DNA from: Polytrichum commune
Taxonomy: Eukaryota > Streptophyta > Polytrichopsida > Polytrichales > Polytrichaceae
DNA length: 64,000 bases
Direction: 5' to 3'
NCBI GenBank assembly: GCA_950295325.1
Contig: OX485809.1
Span: 31,434,001-31,498,000 of the forward strand
In this document: positions 55,934-64,000 of the stretch, piece by piece
Layout: each line of letters starts with the position of its first letter
Numbering within the stretch: position 1 is the stretch's first letter
The notes under the pieces: model-generated
The model's database searches: none
Told to the model about the DNA's origin: nothing
What the model saw: only the letters and a program-made list of their open reading frames with translations
Made by a program: the position numbers and the translations under genes

Positions 55934-57186
55934 GTCACATTGGGCTGGTTTTCTTGTAGTGAACAAATGTCGATACGTGTTTTGTTTTTGGTCATTGCTC
56001 GTAGCCAAGGGCATTTTCAAAGAAGTGTTTGTGTCTTTTTTGATGGTTGGCCACACGCATGATGACATTGACGCTTCATTTGGACGTTGGAGTATGAAGT
56101 TGCACGAGGAGGATTTTCCGACGATTCCTCTTCTCATGAAATCATACATGGATTTGGATAATGTGCCAGTCATCCCGCATTTGATTGAAGAAGTGCCCGA
56201 TTTCAAAGCGTTTATCGAACCATTCATTCTTAAGGGAGGTGACCGTTTAGTGGGCCATACCAAGGCTCAACAATTCCGATTCTATATGCGTGATGATGGT
56301 TTGCCGGCCATGCAATTCAAAGTTTTGTGCACTTCCCCGGATTGGGGTCCAGAGGAAGGGATACTCGTATGGCGCCAAAACGAAGAGGGCAAATGTATGC
56401 TACCTGATGGGGAGCCGAAGCCTTGCAAATCCAACCCCATGAGGAATGGACCAGAAATCATCAAAGGTATATCCGGATTCATCCAATATTGGAAAGAATT
56501 GTGCGAGGAAGACATCACAAGGCGTGTTCAGGATACCCACGAACCATTGATTACGTACTGGGATCGCATTCGCTCAGCATTGCTAGCACCCAATGTCGAA
56601 ACACATTCATGTTTGACACAAGGTTTTTGGCCACAAAGCCGAGTGACAATCGTGGAATCTGAGGCCAATGTTCTTCGACAATGGGGACATCCGTGAAGAG
56701 TTCGTAGCGGACGACCATTATGTTGGCCCAGCTCGTAATCGTCCGGCTCCATCATTTCGTGTGGCTGTTGATTGCTACGAAGGGTATATGATCCTCGTAC
56801 GTCCTGGAGATGAGGAGCACCCTAAACCGATTTGGTTGGTAAAAACATTATCATCACCAAATTTTGTTCCAACTAGCCCAAATTTTCATCAAATTGAGGT
56901 GGAATATTGCCGTCCTAGCACCAAAGATCAAAATGTGCTCCGCACATATTTAGGGTGGGACACCAAAAAAGGTTTCAAATGGACAATGGACTCAGCATAC
57001 GAACCAATATGGATAAACACAGATACCATACTTTGTGCTTGGAAACCACGCAAAGGTTCCAAATCAGAGACAATGACCATCCCCCAAAAACATATAGATT
57101 TTGCCAAAGACAACTTGGCACGTATTGCTGCTGCAGAAAACGATGTCGAGAATGGAAATGAAGCTGAAGATGAAGATGGAGAATGA

Positions 57187-57815
57187 TATTGACGTAGGGT
57201 TGGACCACAATTATTTGAAATGTGTCTTGGTTTTTCATGAAATATATGACATTGGGGTCGAATACTATATTAGACACATTTTATAGCAATTTTATAGATT
57301 ACAATTATATATCATGATTGTATTGATTTACGGATGTGGAATCCAACTTCACATGCGCTATCAAATGTTTTTTATATATTTGTGTTTATGGATGTGGAGT
57401 CCAAACTATATAATTATATTGCAGATGCTAATTTGCAATTTCTTATACACACTGTCAAATTATTTTAATATTGTTGCGTTTGGGATGTGCCGTTCAATTC
57501 ACCCACAATTGGCTAAGATGTTATGTTTGGGATACGCATCCAAGAGTCCCTAGATATAAAATCAGATGGCTATTTATAGATTCGTTAATTTTGTTCAATA
57601 CAAAATCAAAAATACAAAATAATTGTGAATTTGTGACATTGGAATATTGTGTTGGCGTAGTTTTGATTATCCCCCAAATAATTACTATATTTAGAAACAT
57701 ATATATTCATCACATATGGATCTTTCGAACATTATGTTGCCATTGTTCCCCATGTTCCCTATGTTCACAATATTCACATCCGAAACTACGGGTCCAATTT
57801 ATTTTGAGACTTTCC
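57187..57815. other. 3' flank of the element B DUF7869 gene
   Basis: AT-rich non-coding DNA runs between the stop and the right terminus, 660 bp against 530 bp in element A. Confidence 0.5.
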
Positions 57816-57843
57816 AAAGTCTCCAATTAACGAATATAGTGTT
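57816..57843 (-). repeat. Right terminal inverted repeat of element B
   Basis: It ends AACGAATATAGTGTT and is preceded by an imperfect stem, TTGAGACTTTCC / AAAGTCTCC. Confidence 0.85.
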
Positions 57844-58159
57844 AATGGCTCCAGGTGAAATCTATGCCTTTTGCAGTCGATGAACAAAGTGCGTTCTTCG
57901 AGTCCTTTGAGCACCGATACATTAAGCTGGTCGCAATCGCCGACCGATGCCAGGGTTATTGCGTTTCCTGGGTTTGGAATCCAATTTTTTTCTATCATGT
58001 ATGCGAAGGTTAGTTTTAACGGAGATTCCTTGTCCCTCCTGTGTACCTGAATTGACCAGTGTCTCAAGTGAGTGTCTTTTAATTCCCAATAGACACCCTT
58101 CTGCCCTATTTCCATTGTCCCAACAAGGTCTGTCCATAGCACTTCCTTGTACATGTCAC
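57844..58159 (-). pseudogene. Truncated ParB/HAD-type first exon of element C
   Basis: The exon starts after a good acceptor (TTGCAG at 58160) and has an ATG at 58154. HWSIQVHRRDKESPLKLTFA, followed by YMI, aligns with NWTVLVEKDEKEIFVLRFA, followed by YQM, in exon 1 of the element B gene, and weaker similarity continues for about 50 residues. It stops at the right end of element B (57843), so the DGQH region is missing. As in B, a palindrome cluster lies directly 5' of it. Divergence from B is strong, so the homology call is moderate. Confidence 0.5.
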
Positions 58160-58280
58160 CTGCAAGACAAATTGAAATGGTTAGTATTTGTGGAATAAAG
58201 CAAGCTTGAGAAAGCTTGCACCTTGAGGCTATCGCATACGTTGATAGAAAGGATTTACATAATGTGAGGGATGAGTGTGT

Positions 58281-58523
58281 AAGGGAAAACTTCCTCTCGG
58301 TCGAGAGGAAGTTTTCCCTTTCCTGCTGTATGTTGATAGGGGTGGATTGAAGGCTAGGGAGTGAGGGTTAGGAGAGGGCTAATAAGATGAGTGTGCAAGG
58401 GAAAACTTCCTCTCGGTCGAGAGGAAGTTTTCCATCTCCTCAAGTCTGCGTGTGATGGTGGGGAGGGGCTCTTAAAATGAGAGCACAGGGGAAAACTTCC
58501 TCTCGCTCGAAAGGAAGTTTTCC
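58281..58523. repeat. Palindromes of element C, proximal group
   Basis: Three inverted repeats occur, 58281-58320 (19-bp perfect arms), 58400-58433 and 58488-58523, built on AACTTCCTCTCG-NN-CGAGAGGAAGTT. The spacers are GT, GT and CT. The third has one arm mismatch. Confidence 0.9.
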
Positions 58524-58559
58524 CTTTCCTGCTGTCATGTTGATAGGGGTTTGTCATCG

Positions 58560-59165
58560 AATACCTAACCCACAACATTCTAAATTGAAGGAAACCAAAA
58601 AAAATATAAAAGACATGCATCCATTCCTCCATATTGGATTTACTAACATAATATAGACTAATTAAACATTAAACCAGCCCCCACGCTCCCCATGAGTAGG
58701 GATTGATGAACAAACATCACATATCAGTTGTAAAAAACAATGACACTTTTTTTCTTTATCATTTTCTTGAAGTCGAACTTGTACCTTGCAAAGAGGGTTG
58801 AATTCAAGGCAAGGGAGTCGCAACTCGCGAAACTGTCTGAGATAACGAACCTGCCATTTTCCAACCATAGATCACCAAAATCGATTAATAATGTATGAAG
58901 ACGTTTGCTTACCACAGTAATTTTAGTCGCAAGCTCCATCAAAAACTTCTCTATTAAGCATTCACCACAGCACATACTCAAGATTGTCGGTAATTAGACA
59001 TCTTGGTTCCAAGTATCCAGTTCTTTGTAATGTGATCATCAATGAGCTTGATTTGAAACGTGCTTCTGCCTAGTGCAAGGATGACGATATTGACACAGAA
59101 AAATGACTCGAAGAATTGACATCTTTGAATATTTAAAAAATGATTGTAGGCTAGGGAGACGTCAG
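58560..59165. other. Stretch between the two element C palindrome groups
   Basis: Minus-strand frames such as 58981-58724 are weak. A short 5' exon of the ParB-type gene could be here, but I cannot support one. Confidence 0.35.
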
Positions 59166-59790
59166 TGTGTGTGTGAGGGTGGGGAGGGCTCTTAAAATGA
59201 GAGCGCAGGGAAGAACTTCCTCTCGAGCGAGAGGAAGTTTTCCCTCTCCTCAAGTGTGAGTGTGAGGGTGGGGGGGCTCTTAAAATGCGAACCACCAGGG
59301 AAAACTTCCTTTCGAGCGAGAGGAAGTTTTCCCTCTCCTCAAGTGTGAGTGTGAGGGTGGTGAAGGCTCTTAAAATGAGAGCGCAGGGAAAACTTCCTCT
59401 CGAGCGAGAGGAAGTTTTCCCTCTCCTCAAGTGTGAGTGTGAGGGTGGTGAGGGCTCTTAAAATGAGAGCGCAGGGAAAACTTCCTCTCGAGCGAGAGGA
59501 AGTTTTCCCTCTCCTCAAGTGTGAGTGTGAGGGTGGTGAGGGCTCTTAAAATGAGAGCGCAGGGAAAACTTCCTCTCGAGCGAGAGGAAGTTTTCCCTCT
59601 CCTCAAGTGTGAGTGTGAGGGTGGGGGGGCTCTTAAAATGCGAATCACCAGGGAAAACTTCCTCTCGAGCGAGAGGAAGTTTTCCCTCTCCTCAAGTGTG
59701 AGTGTGAGGGTGGGGGGGCTCTTAGAATGCGAACCAGCAGGGGAAAACTTCCTCTCGCCCGAGAGGAAGTTTTCCTTCCCATCCTGGTGC
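59166..59790. repeat. Palindrome array of element C, about 90-bp units
   Basis: Seven units of about 89-90 bp each contain AACTTCCTCTCG-NN-CGAGAGGAAGTT plus a GTGAGTGTGAGGGTGG and GGCTCTTAAAATG linker. The spacer is AG in six units and CC in the last. The first unit has one changed base in its left arm. Confidence 0.95.
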
Positions 59791-60579
59791 TTGTGAGGGA
59801 GGGTTTGTGTGAGGGATAAGTTCTCCACACTATTTTGTGACACTATTTTGAGTTTTGTAACATTGACTTGAATCAAGCATTAAATACCGACTGTGAATTC
59901 ATGCAATTGATATCAATGCACATGCCAAAACATAACTATTGTGTCAATGGCACTATCAGACTGCAATGGCTCAATTTCTTCCAATAAGATGTGATTTTTC
60001 AATGAGACTGCATGATTATCACACAAACAATTAACGCAGAAGAAAGACAAACTTTGGAACTAGTTCGGCAACAACAAACACAATATAATCACTGGAGATT
60101 GAAAAGAAGAACATTTGCTTAGTTTAGTTTCTAGGGTTTAGTGTTTACATTGATGAATGCCACTACAGCTACAATTGCTACATTGATATTCAGCTAGATC
60201 CACCATTATTTGAGGAAGTTGAGGAACAAAACATTGAAGATACTATGTTTACTTATTCCGATATGAGGGAGTAAGATGCATTCAAACGTAACTAAATAAC
60301 CACCTTATATCCGAGTTCTCACTGTATCTGCAGATAGTGCATTCTCACTATTGCAAGCAGACTATGCAATCAGCATCGCCTCCCAAAGTTTAGAGAAACC
60401 ACCTACCACCCAAGAAAATCTTTTACTAAGGACAGAGGGTTAGTGTGAAAATAGTCTTTGGCACAAAAGAACAGTTGTGGTCAACACATCTCATTGCAGC
60501 TTACTTGAGTTCAGCTGATTCAAAAGATCAAATTAGCAATCACACATCTTTCAATCCTAGACATTCAACCCTGACATTT

Positions 60580-60990
60580 CAGCAACCAAGCACATTCAAC
60601 CCAACACAATGAACCCAACACATTCAACCCAACACATTCAAGCAAGAAATTTCAGCAACCTAAAGCATTCAACCCAACACATTCAAGCCAGAAATCTCAG
60701 CAACCTAAAGCATTCAACCCAACATATTCAAGCATGAAATTTCAGCAATCTAAAGCATTCAACCCAACACATTCAACCCTGAAATTTCAGCAACCTAAAG
60801 CATTGAACCCAACACATTCAAGCAAGAAATTTCAACAATCTAAAGCATTGAACCCAACACATTCAAGCCAGAAATCTCAGCAACCTAAAGCATTCAACCC
60901 AACACATTCAACCCTGAAATTTTTGCACCCCAACCAACAACTCAACACATTCAACCCTGATAGACCAACAACTCAACACATTCAACCCTG
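60580..60990. repeat. Tandem repeat CATTCAACCCAACACATTCAA
   Basis: Units of about 45-65 bp alternate ACATTCAACCCAACACATTC and GAAATTTCAGCAACCTAAAG. An open frame runs through part of it but is simply repetitive (ALNPTHSS-type). Confidence 0.85.
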
Positions 60991-61199
60991 ATAGATAACT
61001 CAAACACATATTCTAAGTGGAGAGAGCACAAATCTGACTTGAGAGATGCACACCAGTTATTTTCAGATGTTAATAGAAATCGCACAAGACCAACAGATTC
61101 AAAGCACATACAATCATACTCATAATGACTCAAAGAATGTGCATCAAATCGCTCCATACCAACATTCAAACATGAAGTTTTAAGCAAAATCTGGTGTAG

Positions 61200-61500
61200 T
61201 GGTGGAATACTCACCAGAAGTTGTGAGGCGCGCCGAAGATTTCCGAAGCCGCTGGATATGCACCTCCGCGCCCAAACCTGGAGTAGTGGGAGATTGCATG
61301 GAAATGCAATGAGGCGAGGAAATGTGAGGAAATGCGAGGAAAAGAGAGGGAGAGAGTTGGAGTGAGGGAGGGAGGGAGGAGGGGAGGGAGGAGGTGCGGC
61401 CAGAAATGAAAAGGCGCAATGATTCCGAAGGGACTCCACCCAGGGGCCTCGGATAGTGGCCCGCATCGACGGCCTACATTGAGCCGTCATTATAAACGGC
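61200..61500 (-). promoter_or_regulatory. GC-rich and purine-rich block, candidate promoter of the element C ParB-type gene
   Basis: GGCGCGCC at about 61228 is followed by a GAGGGAGGGAGG run (61340-61395), pyrimidine-rich on the minus strand, and another GC-rich stretch (61430-61480). Its position relative to the palindromes matches that in elements A and B. Confidence 0.3.
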
Positions 61501-64000
61501 CAAGATCATCTCACCTACCCATGATGACCCTCTATACCGACTAATAGCCCGTGTAGGGGAGCTCCAATCGACATGTGTCGATAGAGTACGTTTGGACCGG
61601 GGGGGGGGCACCTAGGCAAACCTATATATATTTATGTAAAGGCGGGCTTCATACCTCAAAAGAGACCCCTGAACATGGATCTTGTCTTTCAATTTTATTT
61701 TCTTGCACTTTGGCAATTCCTCGTCTGTTAAGTGATAGATAAATTATTATGCAAGCACCATGATATAAAGCACGGACAAAAATTGAATGGCTATTACCCT
61801 TTTCTTGGGGTCCAGAACTTCACACTCCCTTCAAAAAAAATTTGCAACCCTTCAAAAAAGAAGGGGTGATTTTTATTAAACCCTTCAAAATGGAGTATGG
61901 CAAAGATTCTTATAGAGTCTCTTGATTTTAAAGATATTTGGGAGAGGTGAATGAATGATTCATAAAAGATTTCAAACGTGATTTAGATTGTGAGTTTCTT
62001 ACATCTTTATACTACTGCTTTCTTGTTGTCCTCGAGATTATCATTGATATCAATATGTTGAGATGTCATTACCATTTTATTGTACTTAAACATCCATGTT
62101 TCATTAATGAAATAGTTCTATCTTTTAACCATGTGTGTTCTTTGGTCTTACTTGTTTTATAGTTTTCAACGTTGCTTAAATGATAAACATGGTAATGTGC
62201 ACTTTCAACAAAAACTTCAATACATACATGAAAGGCAGTTTTTGAGGTAACCCTTCATTTTGAAAGGGAAAATTTAGAGTTACCCTTCCCTATGAAATAC
62301 AAGCAACCCTTCAAATTATTGCCTTTATACAACATGAGCAATTCATTCAAATTATCTCAACCCATCTTTATAAAACATCAGTATTTCATTCAAATAAGAA
62401 GCATTACTAGTGATGAGTAAATCTTCCATATGCGTGCCAAACTGTTTCATGAAATTTGACTATAATAAACACACAAAACATATTTGCTTTAAGAACATAT
62501 GATAAATATGGAAGAGAAGGTACTTGAAATACATTAAGTTGTAACACATAGTTTTATTTGGCACACAAAACCTTGACCTTACAACACTTTGATTATGATG
62601 AGATGACCTCCAAGTTGGGCACATGTCTCTTTTAAAATCCATGCCATGCAACTCATAATATTTAGGCCAAAGTTCACGTTGTGAGTGGAAAAATCACATC
62701 TACAAAATGGTAATGGCAAAATGTTGAACCGACTTTGATCATTAATGCATCCATGTGTCTATAATCATGGTGTAATGTTGTAACGTTGTAAATATAGCCT
62801 CACCTCTTACATGGAGGCTGTTACATGGAGGCTAGACTTGGTTTTGAAGAATTCATTAAATCGGATGTGATGCTTGAAATTATGCCTTCTGAACATTGCC
62901 TACTGGGAATAGTTTTATATCAACCCCTCATTTTTTTGAAGACCAAATTAAATGAGATGAGATGAGATAAAAGCTGCCTACACATAGTTTTAAAAATCCA
63001 CCCGAATAGTTGCCTCCAATTAGAATTATAAACCACGACTAGTTGCCTGCCATGAAAATTATAAGTCGTTCACAATGTTGAAATTTTATCAAAAATTCCA
63101 AAAAGTTGGGTAGTTTGACCTATGGTACATGTATCAAAAAAACCAAATAATCAGGTTTTCAATGCAATCATATGCTTCAAAACATATTTGTTTCCTACAT
63201 ATAATTACATTTTTGGATCCTTTGTTAGAAGGGCCACAAGGGGTTCCTACATTAAAACAAATTGCATCACTCAATATTGGAATAAAACGCATTGTAAGTG
63301 ATTATAATCAGGGCCGCATAATACGGGATTTGCATACCCGGTAAACGCACGCGATAACGAAATGGAAGGGGGGTGTGATTGCCCCGAGCCCTACTATTAT
63401 TATAACGGAACACTCAATAACAACTAAATAATGTTATGGAGACCATCATCTAGTTGGTTAGTAATGATTCCCATTGCTTGGGTCCACATCCTCTTTTCTT
63501 TTTAGTTCTTAAAATGTGGTTGTGCATTAAACATTTTCCCATTTTCATGCATCTCATTTAAATCTTGCCCTTCCACTATTTCACACATATATTGTGGGCC
63601 CATTGTGGTGTTATATTGGATTAGATACACTCACATTTCAAGGTCAAAGGCATCAAGGAGGCATACTTAATCATGTCAATTATGAGATCATAGCTACCGA
63701 AAAAACTAATAAAGTCAATAAGTAAGTGAGCTAAGTTAAGCATTTCTTATATGGACATTTTAAACCTCTGCACCCACTTATCGTTGGATATGAAACAAGT
63801 GGTTACCTTATCCAAGTCATGATATAGCCATTTCTTAATCATTTTTGGAGACCATATGATGATCTTGACCGTTGTCCCTATTTTAGATCATAGTACTCTC
63901 AAGTCTTTTTCCGAGTGGATCATAAAGTTGATATCAGCCGCTATCTCGTAGACGCCCTTGTGCTTTATTACTCCACGCAATTAGCCTTTTTGACAACATG
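61500..64000. other. Right end of the window, no gene seen
   Basis: AT-rich sequence contains short repeats of the ACCCTTCAAAAT type (61830-62330), a G run at 61597-61607 and an imperfect palindrome at 61568-61583. By analogy with A and B, the DUF7869 gene of element C would lie just beyond the right edge. Confidence 0.45.

Larger units (their letters stand above)
36499..55961. mobile_element. CACTA (En/Spm) transposon of 19.5 kb
   Basis: The ends are CACTACAAGAAAACCAGC... and its exact inverse, a perfect 28-bp inverted repeat (36499-36526 and 55934-55961), flanked by a 3-bp AAC duplication (36496-36498 and 55962-55964). Both features are diagnostic of CACTA elements. It encodes a TNP2-type transposase (minus) and a TNPA-like protein (plus) that diverge, with captured host exons between them. 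Subterminal regions are full of AGTCAT/ATGACT motifs. Its insertion splits the DUF7869 gene of element B. Confidence 0.97.
34623..57186 (+). pseudogene. DUF7869-type gene of element B, split by a CACTA insertion
   Basis: Exon 1 is 34623-36027, the intron 36028-36196 and exon 2 36197-36498, continuing at 55965-57186. It is similar to the element A gene along its whole length and keeps HDKMDHAK, QLDNCAKDN and GHTHDDID. The CACTA element sits within the codons just after QLDNCAKDN; apart from the AAC duplication the reading frame on both sides is intact. A second lesion is one extra base near 56676, which shifts the last 170 codons relative to the rest. The start at 34623 (GCCATGG) matches that of gene A; a more distal ATG is at 34563. 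The intron site and phase are the same as in gene A, but intron sequence differs and contains a palindrome. As it stands it cannot make the full protein. Confidence 0.85.
21329..57843 (+). mobile_element. Element B: complete giant DNA transposon (interrupted by a CACTA element)
   Basis: The left end AACACTATATTCGTTA... at 21329 is the inverted copy of the right end at 57843, 27 of 28 bases matching. Without the nested CACTA element it is about 17 kb. It carries a minus-strand ParB-like/HAD gene (22628-28098), further minus exons (21639-22535), a plus-strand DUF7869 gene (34623-57186, broken) and at least 19 palindromes on the core ACGGACGCGCGTCCGT. A TA on each side (21328-21329, 57843-57844) could be a 2-bp target duplication if the true end is ACACTA. 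No longer duplication is visible. The CACTA-like letters at the ends are a weak hint of kinship with that superfamily. Confidence 0.75.

Noticed and set aside
21329-57843. Element B as an ordinary CACTA element because its ends contain CACTA
   Set aside because: The shared ends are AACACTA, the 3-bp flanks do not match in direct orientation, and it encodes no TNP2. A distant relationship is left open.
58978-59876. Minus-strand frames with ERENFLSLERKFS repeats
   Set aside because: They are translations of the element C palindrome array, with the same peptide in both directions because of the symmetry.
60734-60991. 85-residue NPTHS-rich frame
   Set aside because: It is a tandem repeat artefact with no start context or splice signals.

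Overview
The window reads as repeat-rich DNA from a land plant, most likely a large genome and perhaps a fern or other non-flowering lineage. The grounds are spliced GT-AG genes, plant-type TTTAGGG tracts, Ty3/gypsy, LINE and CACTA elements, and captured exons of plant proteins (TDP1, PA200, MSI4/FVE, CUL3). I see no ordinary host gene that is intact; almost everything belongs to nested mobile elements.

The main content is three neighbouring members (A, B, C) of what looks like one family of very large DNA transposons. Element A runs from before base 1 to 19624. Element B runs from 21329 to 57843 and has 28-bp terminal inverted repeats matching at 27 of 28 positions. Element C starts near 57844 and leaves the window on the right. 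A remnant of a LINE (19625-21328) lies between A and B. The shared plan, complete only in B, has three parts. A large minus-strand gene encodes a protein with a ParB-like DGQH motif, a methyltransferase-like segment, a coiled coil and an FCP1/NIF-type phosphatase domain. An intergenic region of about 4-5 kb is bordered on both sides by clusters of short palindromes. A plus-strand gene encodes a DUF7869-type protein with three Asp motifs, a candidate DDE transposase. Each element has its own palindrome sequence but the same format: two fixed arms ending in CG, separated by a free 2-nt spacer. This combination is the best candidate for an undescribed system.

Region by region: 1-4290 is the left intergenic part of A, with palindromes, tandem repeats, a SINE-like piece and a candidate promoter. 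4296-15129 is a very young Ty3/gypsy retrotransposon, with 1812-bp LTRs that differ at one noticed base, a 2079-residue uninterrupted polyprotein and a TGTAC target duplication. 15194-15824 is the second palindrome cluster of A. 16025-19092 is A's apparently intact DUF7869 gene. 21329-36498 is the left part of B. 36499-55961 is a 19.5-kb CACTA element, inserted with an AAC duplication into B's DUF7869 gene, which resumes at 55962-57186. 57844-64000 is the start of C: a truncated ParB-type exon, palindrome arrays and an intergenic region.

Inside the CACTA element, a TNP2-type transposase gene (minus, 37416-42126) and a TNPA-like gene (plus, 48042-54806) diverge from a centre holding exon fragments of at least four host genes. 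Several TNP2 introns are built from tandem duplications, and one appears to have been created by duplication of an exon piece containing AGGT.
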